Of a stretch of 64,000 nt of DNA, positions 44,513 through 54,899 are shown piece by piece. The position numbers and the translations under genes are program-made. Positions within the stretch are counted from its first letter, which is position 1. Each line of letters starts with the position of its first letter. Below the pieces are notes generated by a model that saw nothing but the letters and a program-made list of their open reading frames with translations, was not told where the DNA came from and ran no database searches. Where the stretch lies: NCBI GenBank assembly GCA_048213135.1, contig PS015401.1, positions 1 through 64,000 of the forward strand, given 5' to 3'. This DNA comes from Reclinomonas americana ATCC 50394. Taxonomy: Eukaryota; Jakobida; Jakobea; Jakobida.

Positions 44513-45430
44513 TCAGCGCTGCGATCGACTGCTGATGAGCGTGACATGCATACGCGACACTGGCACGAGTGACATGAGCCAGACACGAAACTCGTCGTCA
44601 CTGCTCTTGGTGCGCTGGCGCCGATGCATGAGTTCTTCGAGCTTCTCGCAGGCCTCATCTGCACGCTGACGCTCGATCAAAAGCAGGTACTCGGCACGCT
44701 TGCGCTCGATCATACACAGGTCCTCGGCACGCTTGCGCTCCGTCAAACACAGGTCCTCGAGATGATGAATTGTCGCCTGGGCACACTCGCGCTCGGCCAC
44801 AAGCTGAGCTTGCACACGTTGAGCCTCCTTTTGGGCACACTGACGTTGCTCATCGGCACGTTGAAGCTGCTCCTCCACGTGCCGAAGCTTCGACTTGAGC
44901 TCCTCCACGTCAGAGTCCACGGACTCCGACAGCTCCATCTGCATGCACCACACACGGATCAGGCACCAAGGCGACACTACGCCATCCATCACACGTGCAT
45001 AAACAAAGACAAAAACACACCGAGTCCAACGACGGCGTCGACACCGGCGACACACTCTGCGACCACCACGTTTGCAAGTCAGGATACTTGGTCATGGCCT
45101 TGCGCACAGTGGCAAGGTACACAGAGTGCGTTGGCTTCTTCAGCAGAAACCGATGGCGGAAGAGGTGCGTCTTCCGCAGCACACGCGCACGCACTGCGGA
45201 GCGAGACGCAGTGCCTCGCGCGCACTCACAGCCACTTTCATCATGACTGTCACAAGTGACACTGGCGAATCGCACCACTCGATCGCGATGACGGCGACGA
45301 GCTGCACACACAGACACACACACACACACACACACACATACAAGAAAGAGAGAGAGAGAGTGAGATGACAACTCACCGCAGCATCACCCATCACGGCAGC
45401 AGCCGACTCAGTTGGCGGAGACTCAGACAT
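44513..45430 (-). CDS. Coiled-coil protein with 11-residue repeats
   Basis: Starts MSESPPTESAAAVMGDAA at 45430. Four exons: the second encodes LVAVIAIEWCDSPVSLVTVM, the third HRFLLKKPTHSVYLATVRKA and YPDLQTWWSQSV, and the fourth a long coiled coil. The coil contains consecutive 11-residue units (LCLTERKRAED, LCMIERKRAEY, LLLIERQRADE). Donors at 45371-45376 (gtgagt) and acceptors ending tgtgtgcag and catgcag support the model. The stop is at 44513-44515, about 75 bases from the truncated reverse transcriptase, so the insertion lies in or near its 3' UTR. The globular part preceding the coil is not recognised. Confidence 0.6.
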
Positions 45431-46103
<673 letters not shown>

Positions 46104-46186
46104 GCGTCGGTGGCCGAGTGGTTAAGGCGTTGGACTTGAAATCCAATGGGGGTGACCCCGCGCACGTTCAAACCGTGCCCGACGCG
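46104..46186 (+). tRNA. tRNA-Ser (anticodon TGA)
   Basis: Acceptor stem GCGTCGG (46104-46110) pairs with CCGACGC (46179-46185), with discriminator G at 46186. The A-box-like TGGCCGAGTGG is at 46111-46121. Anticodon stem TTGGA/TCCAA (46130-46134, 46142-46146) encloses loop CTTGAAA with anticodon TGA at 46137-46139. A long variable arm (about 46147-46160) is as required for a class II serine tRNA. The T arm GCACG/CGTGC holds TTCAAAC, and the B box GTTCAAACC is at 46166-46174. No intron. CCA is not encoded, as usual in eukaryotes. It decodes UCA. Confidence 0.97.
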
Positions 46187-46191
46187 CTCTC

Positions 46192-46207
46192 TTTTTGTTT
46201 TTTTTTT
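46192..46207 (+). terminator. RNA polymerase III terminator of tRNA-Ser
   Basis: T5 followed by G and T10 begins five bases after the mature tRNA 3' end, a strong Pol III stop. Confidence 0.93.
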
Positions 46208-47444
46208 ATTTTTCTCTCCAACGCCATTGCCTCATATCCCGCTCACACAACTCACCGCAACACATGTACAGAAGAAAAGAGAGAAAGCGATTTTGATTTC
46301 GACGATGATATCTTATCGATATCGATGTGTTGTANNNNNNNNNNNNNNNNNNNNNNNNNNNNNNNNNNNNNNNNNNNNNNNNNNNNNNNNNNNNNNNNNN
46401 NNNNNNNNNNNNNNNNNNNNNNNNNNNNNNNNNNNNNNNNNNNNNNNNNNNNNNNNNNNNNNNNNNNNNNNNNNNNNNNNNNNNNNNNNNNNNNNNNNNN
46501 NNNNNNNNNNNNNNNNNNNNNNNNNNNNNNNNNNNNNNNNNNNNNNNNNNNNNNNNNNNNNNNNNNNNNNNNNNNNNNNNNNNNNNNNNNNNNNNNNNNN
46601 NNNNNNNNNNNNNNNNNNNNNNNNNNNNNNNNNNNNNNNNNNNNNNNNNNNNNNNNNNNNNNNNNNNNNNNNNNNNNNNNNNNNNNNNNNNNNNNNNNNN
46701 NNNNNNNNNNNNNNNNNNNNNNNNNNNNNNNNNNNNNNNNNNNNNNNNNNNNNNNNNNNNNNNNNNNNNNNNNNNNNNNNNNNNNNNNNNNNNNNNNNNN
46801 NNNNNNNNNNNNNNNNNNNNNNNNNNNNNNNNNNNNNNNNNNNNNNNNNNNNNNNNNNNNNNNNNNNNNNNNNNNNNNNNNNNNNNNNNNNNNNNNNNNN
46901 NNNNNNNNNNNNNNNNNNNNNNNNNNNNNNNNNNNNNNNNNNNNNNNNNNNNNNNNNNNNNNNNNNNNNNNNNNNNNNNNNNNNNNNNNNNNNNAAGCCA
47001 CTTGTCTTCTTCTTCTGGAGAGTGTGAGGGCGTGCAAGCGCCGATTATTGTTGTTTTTCAACGGTGGCCGTGATGGGTGTCGGTGGCGCCCATCGTGGCG
47101 TGCATTCGACGATTGGAATATCAGCCACTTTGAGAGAGTGGCATGAGAATGTGTGCAAGGGTGTGTGCAAGGGTGTGTGCAAGTGACTATGTGCCATGAG
47201 CGTGTGTGTGTGTGGAGAGAGAGAGAGAGAAGAGTGATATCGACGCGGTGTCACATGCACGCATCAGCATCAAAGATGACTGGCAGCGAGCTGCACACGG
47301 GTGTGCGAGAGGGTGAGAGGAGAAAGGAAGGAGTGCACTCTGTCGAGCACCGCTGCGGATGAACACCCATGAGCAACGAAAGGCTGCAGAATTCACNNNN
47401 NNNNNNNNNNNNNNNNNNNNNNNNNNNNNNNNNNNNNNNNNNNN
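46208..47444. other. Mostly gap; small contig without a confident gene
   Basis: N at 46335-46994 and 47397-47444. The contig 46995-47396 shows a possible minus-strand C-terminal exon (VADIPIVECTPRWAPP, ending near 47045), but no partner exon can be assigned. The rest looks like GT-rich non-coding sequence. Confidence 0.5.
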
Positions 47445-47597
47445 GGAGAGCAGTTTCTTCTGATCAGTGGTGATTGGTTGTGTTTTCGTACCGCGCTTGA
47501 TCGTTGTTGGGAGAGCCATCGCGCGAGGACGACGAGGGACGCGGTGGCTTGGGATGACTCATCAAAGATCGATCGTCTCACGTCCTCCGCCCACCAC
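47445..47597 (-). CDS. Possible first exon of the Ser-rich gene on an inverted contig
   Basis: On the minus strand an ATG near 47556 opens MSHPKPPRPSSSSRDGSPNN, then DQAR, followed by a gtacg donor. The contig has N on both sides. If it is turned round, the exon's phase-2 end joins in phase to the acceptor before RALASYLLQSVDS at about 47761, and the Ser/Pro-rich composition matches. It could otherwise be the start of an unrelated minus-strand gene lost in the gap. Confidence 0.4.
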
Positions 47598-47761
47598 NNN
47601 NNNNNNNNNNNNNNNNNTCACTCACCCACACTCACACTCCTCTCTCACTCACTTCACTCATTCTGTCTCTCATGATCATCTATTCACCCTCTCTCTCTTC
47701 TTCTCCTTCTATCCTCATGTCCGACTTGCTCACCGTGCCTTTCCCTCTTCGCTCTCCCACA

Positions 47762-50700
47762 GTCGCGCACTGGCCAGCTACCTGCTCCAGTCAGTGGACA
47801 GCGTGACCGCGGGATCATCCTCAGCAGCAGTCGCACCGCCACACTCCCGATCGCAACGCTCGCCCTCGCCGCCTGCGCTGCTGGTCACCACCAACTCACA
47901 GACGAACCTCGCCCGAGCCTACAAGGCGTTTGGGCAGACCACGTCCAATGTCATGCCGCAAAAGTTTCGTAACACCCTTGCGATCGTCGTGATATCGGAC
48001 AGTCGCTGCGGGTTCGGAGACAGAGAGACCGAGAAGAAAGCATCCTCTGATCTGTGTGTTCCGACCTCTTTTGGGTCTTGCACTGACCGTGTATTCGTGT
48101 CACGCAGACGACAGCGTCCAGTGTCCGCAGTGACTGCTGCGGCACCTGCAGCTGGCACGGCGAATGGCCTCACCGACAGTCGAGTTCGTGGGGCTGGCGG
48201 TGCTGCGGCCTCGCGGTACCATCGTCCCGGCAGTGCGGTCACGTCGGCATCGTCGGCCAGTGGCAAACGATCGCCTGGTTGCGTCTTTCCCCTTTCCCCC
48301 CTCGTTCTCCTCACCGACGCCGTGTCTCACTTTTCACACCATTCGCAGCTCCGTCGATGCTCTTTCACGGATCGTCGCTCTCGGCGACCTCGTCGTCGTC
48401 ATCGTCGATGCCCGTCAGTCGTGCACGTGCGAAGCGAGCACGAGAAAAGGCCGAGCAACGCATCGCTAGTTATAGTGCGCGGGGTGCCGAGACTGCAACA
48501 GCAGCGGCAGCAGCAGCGGGTGCGGAGCAGGAGAACACGCAGCCAGAGGTAAGCCATGCCTCTTTGTCGTCCATGATCATGCTCGTTTTTCTTTGTGTTG
48601 GCTGACGCCGCACGCATGCAGTCGACCGCCGTCACCAAGGCAGCGAGTCCAGCGGCTGCTGTCGCTGCGGCCGCGCTGGACGAGGCATTGAAGATTGGAG
48701 GGACGAGCTCCGAATCCGAGTCGTCGTCCGACGATGAGTCCGACAGCGACAAGGGCAGTGAGAAGCGACGGACGTCGGTCACGCCGCCAGCGCGTGCGCC
48801 AAGTTTCACCGCCATGCGGCCGGCCGACATTGTTGTGGACACACCGACACCCGTGGCTGCACCGCCAGCAGCAGTGGCGGAGAAGGAACAACAGCAGCAG
48901 CAGCAGCAGGCCGCTGCAAGTGATAAGCGCCGCCGACCGGTACGCACACACTACTGCCTCTTTCATTATGCCCACCTGTGCATCTGATTGACTCTCTTTC
49001 TCTTTCCCGTGGCCAGCAGTCGCGACAGGAGCGTCATCGGTCGCTGAGTGTCGACTCGCTTGGCGTGCACTTTGCGGAGCCGACCGCCAACGGCAAGGCC
49101 AACAACGGCGCACAGTCGCCGAGTGAGACCACCACGGCCAGTGGATCGCAAAAGGGCACACAAAAGACAAACGAGCGCACCTTTGAGGATGTGACACTGG
49201 CCACTCGGCAACGCAGCGCCAGCGCCTCGTCCGTGCTTTCATCACCGACCGTAGGGCAAAAGGTCATTCCTGTGGTGAGTACGCGTGCACGTGCGCGCGC
49301 CCCGGCCGTGTCTGCGTTGCTCATTCTCGTACACAGCCGCAACATCGACCGAGCTCGCGAGGGAGCAGCACTGGAGGGGATCATTCGCGCCGTGCGAGCG
49401 TGCAACGAGACGACATTGAGCGCGAGTTTACCTTGCGCCTCGGTGCCGGCGGTGGCACCGGTGGTAACATTCCGTGGCTTGAGTCCTCACCCAGTGGCAC
49501 TGGCGAGGCGGGCGGTGTGCCCCGCCTGCATCGCATGACGCCATCTCCTGAACGTCGTGGTGCGTCGAGTTATTCTCGCCACTTGCACTCATCGCCGCCG
49601 CTCATTTCTTTCGCTTCTGCGAGAACAGGCCGGAGCCGCACGCGTGATGTGATTGAGCAGTCGAGTCATCCACGCACCGCCTCGCGGTCACACAGTCCGC
49701 TCGACTCACCCGGACAGCACTACTCCAGCCGCTTGGGTCGTCTGGTCAACAGTTTGTCGGTGTTCGATCCCGAGTTCATGGAGACGCCACTGGAGAAGAT
49801 TGTCAAGCGCCGCAAGCGTGTGGTGCAGCAACAGGCTCCTTCGCAGCAACAGCAGTTTTACACGGCCTCACACACACCGAAAGCCGCCAGCCGCACTGAT
49901 TTCGACACCGACAACAAGTCGTCTGTATCGTCGCAACCAGGCGATGGTGCGTGATTCTTGCCTGGTTGACAGCGCATGCATGAGGTACTCATTGCACCGT
50001 GTTGCAGAAACAACGCCCGATCTGCTCTCCACCTCACCCGCCCCTCGATCGCGCAACAAGTCGTACGGTGACTCGGGATTCACATACGCGTCGTCCATTT
50101 TGTCGCCGCCCTCCAGCGTTGCGTTCTCCGCAGTCAGTCTCTCTCTCTCCTCCTGTCTGTTGACAGTTTCCTGTGATATCGATTGCAGCAAACAACGCAG
50201 CGAGGGCCAGCCGCGGGACGTCCCCAAGTGGTTTATGAGGAGACCACGGACTGGACGCAGACCAAGAAGGCCGACGTGCTGGGCGTCTTTGAGGCTTTCT
50301 GCAATCAGCCGCTCGAATTCATGGCCGAGTGTGGCATCTACATTCCCCACACGTGCCTGTTTTCTCAGGGACAGGTCGGTTTCTTTCTTTGTTTCGAAGC
50401 TCATTCCGTCGTCAGTGTCTCATCCGGCTGGTAGATTGTTGTGTGGTACCACATGGAGGGCAAGATGATCAACCGTGTGCTCGGATCCACCGTCAATCGG
50501 CGCGACATTTACCAGGCGTTTGTGCCGAAAGATCTGGCCTCGGACGACGAGATTGTTGCTGTGCTCTTGCACCAAAAGGAGACCGACGGCGCCGAAGGAC
50601 AGGCACACTCGACGTACCTCACCGCCGCCCAACTCGGTGCGTCTTTCCGTGTGTCACGTGATTGCTGTATGTTTGTGTCTGTGCGATATTGACCGTGTAC

Positions 50701-51796
50701 GCACAGAGTCGCTGCTGAAGACCGGCTGGAGCATCACTGGTCTCTTGCAAAAGTTTATCCGCGGCAAATCCGGCCGAGCTGGTGCGTGCTGCAGCGATGC
50801 TGATGCTGTTCCCCCGTGCTTCACTCCTCACCTTTGATACCGATGCACCGCAGCCGTCATTCGATGTGTGGCCGTCAACGGAGAGATGCGCAGCGTCAGT
50901 CGTCGCATCAACTTGCACTCGTTGTACGACACGCGCATCGATCCGACAGAGCGAGCGGTGCGTCTCCATGAGCCAGGACCCACTTCGTCTTCTTCTTCTC
51001 CATCTCTCTGTCCGCTCATTTGTGTTGCACCAGTGCACTTTTGATGGTCCCGACCGCCTGTCCGTGGAGAGCGACGTGAATCAGCCGATTGTGCTGCGCA
51101 TCCTCGAGCGTGCCTGCCGCAATCTCTCCACTCGCCTGGCCTACGATGGTGCGCGTGTGGTTCGCCTGGTGGCCTATTTCAAGACAACGCAGAGCCGAGT
51201 GTGGTTCATGTGGCCGGAAACGATCAGCATGACGTACTCGCTAGGAGTGAGTGGATCTGCCTCTCTGCCGCTCTGCCCTCTTTTGTTTTGCTGATCATAG
51301 TGCCTTCTGATAGGTCTCGCTGAAGCGTCCGGTGCTTGCGCCCTCCATCATGATGCAAAAGGTGCTCACACACAAGGACCCGTTCCTTGATGGCGATGGT
51401 CGAGAGCGTCGGTTTGTGTTTCGAATTCGGTGAACTCTCTTGCATGCTGGACTGCTGACGACTGTGGCATACGCAGCGGTTTCGTGGCATCACCGCCGAA
51501 GATGGAGACGTCACCGACAAGGGCCAGCCGCAAGGAACTGCGACTCGATCGCAGTTTCAAATGCGCTGTGTGCGACTGCGTCGCTGGTTTGTGCACGCCA
51601 CTCGCACATCCTTCCCCGAGATTACTAATTTGGACGTGCGTGCATAACAGACATTCGGAACAGTTACGAGGTCAGCTACAAGACCATCATTGTGTACGAT
51701 TACCTGAAGCGACACCGGACGCTGCCGCGACTCCGACACAACATGCCACCGAAGGATGTTGCGTTCTGTTCTCTCGCCTGCCGACCTTCTGCTGAT
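47762..51796 (+). CDS. Large Ser-rich protein of unknown family (5' and middle part)
   Basis: Many exons. The first half is low-complexity and Ser/Ala/Arg-rich with acidic Ser clusters (TSSESESSSDDESDSDKG) and a Gln run; it looks disordered and phosphorylatable. From about 50210 the sequence becomes ordered: VYEETTDWTQTKKADVLGVF, GIYIPHTCLFSQGQ, VWYHMEGKMINRVLGSTV, GWSITGLLQKFIRGKS, GARVVRLVAYFKTTQSRVWF (a conserved-looking strand region), SYKTIIVYDYLKRHRTLP. Introns are short with GT-AG ends. The coding sequence reaches the gap at 51797, and its continuation appears to lie on inverted contigs (51864-53082 and 53554-54212) with the end at 54753-54848. I do not recognise the family. Confidence 0.65.
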
Positions 51797-51863
51797 NNNN
51801 NNNNNNNNNNNNNNNNNNNNNNNNNNNNNNNNNNNNNNNNNNNNNNNNNNNNNNNNNNNNNNN

Positions 51864-53082
51864 TGCTCGGGATCTTTACAGAGAAGGAAGAGGTGTATGT
51901 GTGTGAGTGCATGCACGTTCAATGGCACCACGTGCAGTGCCAACAACAACAACACAAACCTCGAGTTAGGAGTCGCACTGGAGGCGCGAGGTTTCGGCTC
52001 CTCCACCGCCACTGGAACCGCTGGTGGTTGTCTCTTCTTGAACAGACTGGAGGGGCTGTCGGCGCCCTTGATGAAGTCGATAAAGACGTCGGATGCCACG
52101 TACTTGAGGTTGCTGTGTTGCGAGATGGTGAGCGCTTCGAACACCAACAACACATGCATACATATGCTCGACTCACCTGTCGTTGTACTCAAGACAACAC
52201 GAGATGCACACGGGCACCGTCTTGCGCAAAAAGTCGTTCTGTCCACGCAGACGGTAGTATTCTTGTGGGAACTCGGCCAGATCCTTTTCTGCCTTCAGAA
52301 TGAGAGCAGGTGGTGGTGTGCGGTCGCGTGGATCCGTCGACCGGACGCGTCGTACTGGAGTTCGACTGCTGGCGGCTCGTGACGACGTGCGAGACGAGTG
52401 CTGAGCAGACTGTGTCGACGACGCATGATGCTGGTCCGGTAGGTGTGGTACGTGCATCTTCAAGTTGCCCGAGTGACTCGATCGTGCCGAGGATGCCCCA
52501 GATGCCTCGGAGGACTAATGTGTGTGTGAGAGAGAGAGAGAGAAGGGAGGGTGAGTACGATTCTACGCAGTCGAATGCAGTACAGAGGTCGCAACATCGG
52601 CGGTGTTGCGCTTGCCCGGTGTGAGGAAACCAGAAGCATCAGCGCCACTGGGAACTGCCAGCTCTCGCTCCTCCTGCTGCAGCGCGGCGGTCTCGTCGGC
52701 CACGCGGCGTCGACGCTCTTCCAGCATGGCGGCCGTGCGTTGTGCGCGTGGGGAGAACGGCTTGGACGTCAGGCTGAGGTGCATGAGGGTGAGGTCCTTG
52801 CCGGCCACGGGATCGGCAGAGGCCTCTGATCGCGCGCTGCTTGAAATGTGCGGCAGCGTGTCGGCGACGGCGGTGCTGCTCTTGGCATTGGCTGTCGACG
52901 GTCTCCGTATGGAAGCTGCACTCTGCCGCCGAGAGCCATTCACCGAGCGATTGGCGTCGCCCTCGACTGAACTGCTGGACAGGTTCGGATCGGCGGCAGC
53001 GTCGGTGGCCGCCTTCCATTCCGACAACCGGTGATCATGCGCTCGACTCTGTGCGACCATCAACACAACGTGAGTGAGCGGC
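51864..53082 (-). CDS. 3' part of the Ser-rich gene on an inverted contig (copy A)
   Basis: Read on the minus strand, exons run from an acceptor near 53053 (AHDHRLSEWKAATDAAADPN), through Ser/Arg-rich sequence and RTAAMLEERRRRVADETAAL, an intron of about 70 bases with GA repeats, and SSRTPVRRVRSTDPRDRTPP. Then come EKDLAEFPQEYYRLRGQNDF, LRKTVPVCISCCLEYND, and NLKYVASDVFIDFIKGADSP. The style matches the plus-strand gene before the gap, and the order fits if the contig is reversed. CISCC suggests a possible metal or disulphide site but no motif is complete. Confidence 0.55.
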
Positions 53083-53553
53083 NNNNNNNNNNNNNNNNNN
53101 NNNNNNNNNNNNNNNNNNNNNNNNNNNNNNNNNNNNNNNNNNNNNNNNNNNNNNNNNNNNNNNNNNNNNNNNNNNNNNNNNNNNNNNNNNNNNNNNNNNN
53201 NNNNNNNNNNNNNNNNNNNNNNNNNNNNNNNNNNNNNNNNNNNNNNNNNNNNNNNNNNNNNNNNNNNNNNNNNNNNNNNNNNNNNNNNNNNNNNNNNNNN
53301 NNNNNNNNNNNNNNNNNNNNNNNNNNNNNNNNNNNNNNNNNNNNNNNNNNNNNNNNNNNNNNNNNNNNNNNNNNNNNNNNNNNNNNNNNNNNNNNNNNNN
53401 NNNNNNNNNNNNNNNNNNNNNNNNNNNNNNNNNNNNNNNNNNNNNNNNNNNNNNNNNNNNNNNNNNNNNNNNNNNNNNNNNNNNNNNNNNNNNNNNNNNN
53501 NNNNNNNNNNNNNNNNNNNNNNNNNNNNNNNNNNNNNNNNNNNNNNNNNNNNN
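53083..53553. other. Assembly gap (471 N)
   Basis: Separates the two near-identical contigs. Confidence 0.99.
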
Positions 53554-54212
53554 TGCTCGGGATCTTTGCGGAGAAGGAAGAGGTGTATGTGTGTGAGTGC
53601 ATGCACGTTCAACGGCACCACGTGCAGTGCCACACAACAACAACACAAACCTCGAGTTAGGAGTCGCACTGGAGGCGCGAGGTTTCGGCTCCTCCACCGC
53701 CACTGGAACCGCTGGTGGCTGTCTCTTCTTGAACAGACTGGAGGGGCTGTCGGCGCCCTTGATGAAGTCGATAAAGACGTCGGATGCCACGTACTTGAGG
53801 TTGCTGTGTTGCGAGATGGTGAGCGCTTCGAACACCAACAACACAAGCGTACATATGCTCGACTCACCTGTCGTTGTACTCAAGACAACACGAGATGCAC
53901 ACGGGCACCGTCTTGCGCAAAAAGTCGTTCTGCCCACGCAAACGGTAGTATTCTTGTGGGAACTCGGCCAGATCCTTTTCTGCCTTTAGAATGAGAGCAG
54001 GTGGTGGTGTGCGGTCGCGTGGATCCGTCGACCGGCCGCGTCGTACTGGAGTTCGACTGCTGGCGGCTCGTGACGACGTGCGAGACGAGTGCTGAGCAGA
54101 CTGCGTCGACGACGCATGATGCTGGTCCGGTAGGTGTGGTACGTGCATCTTCAAGTTGCCCGAGTGACTCGATCGTGCCGAGGATGCCCCAGATGCCTCG
54201 GAGGACTAATGT
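53554..54212 (-). CDS. Second copy (copy B) of the same exons
   Basis: Matches 51864-52532 along its whole length with about a dozen substitutions and one small indel. Most coding differences are silent; one visible change is RRVRSTD to RRGRSTD. Both copies begin with the same base after a gap, and copy B ends exactly where copy A enters a (TG)n(GA)n run. This looks like the second haplotype placed as an extra contig rather than a real tandem duplication. Confidence 0.7.
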
Positions 54213-54752
54213 NNNNNNNNNNNNNNNNNNNNNNNNNNNNNNNNNNNNNNNNNNNNNNNNNNNNNNNNNNNNNNNNNNNNNNNNNNNNNNNNNNNNNNNN
54301 NNNNNNNNNNNNNNNNNNNNNNNNNNNNNNNNNNNNNNNNNNNNNNNNNNNNNNNNNNNNNNNNNNNNNNNNNNNNNNNNNNNNNNNNNNNNNNNNNNNN
54401 NNNNNNNNNNNNNNNNNNNNNNNNNNNNNNNNNNNNNNNNNNNNNNNNNNNNNNNNNNNNNNNNNNNNNNNNNNNNNNNNNNNNNNNNNNNNNNNNNNNN
54501 NNNNNNNNNNNNNNNNNNNNNNNNNNNNNNNNNNNNNNNNNNNNNNNNNNNNNNNNNNNNNNNNNNNNNNNNNNNNNNNNNNNNNNNNNNNNNNNNNNNN
54601 NNNNNNNNNNNNNNNNNNNNNNNNNNNNNNNNNNNNNNNNNNNNNNNNNNNNNNNNNNNNNNNNNNNNNNNNNNNNNNNNNNNNNNNNNNNNNNNNNNNN
54701 NNNNNNNNNNNNNNNNNNNNNNNNNNNNNNNNNNNNNNNNNNNNNNNNNNNN
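54213..54752. other. Assembly gap (540 N)
   Basis: Begins where copy A shows a GT/GA microsatellite, which probably broke the assembly. Confidence 0.99.
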
Positions 54753-54848
54753 CCACCAGCACGTGCTCAGTCGGCGAAACCCGCACGACGCGTGCAGTTG
54801 GATACCACAGCCTCCAGCTCGTTCTTCTTGACACAGATGAACACGTGA
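54753..54848 (+). CDS. Probable last exon of the Ser-rich gene
   Basis: Directly after the gap, frame 54753 reads PARAQSAKPARRVQLDTTAS then SSFFLTQMNT and TGA at 54846-54848. Composition matches the Ser/Arg-rich gene, and it would stop 51 bases from the convergent TFIIH gene, a spacing seen elsewhere in this window. Short, so tentative. Confidence 0.45.
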   Translation, partial: PPARAQSAKPARRVQLDTTASSSFFLTQMNT

Positions 54849-54899
54849 ACAGTGGGGAAACGGGGGAGAACGGAGAGTGAATATGTGTTTTGCAGTGTT

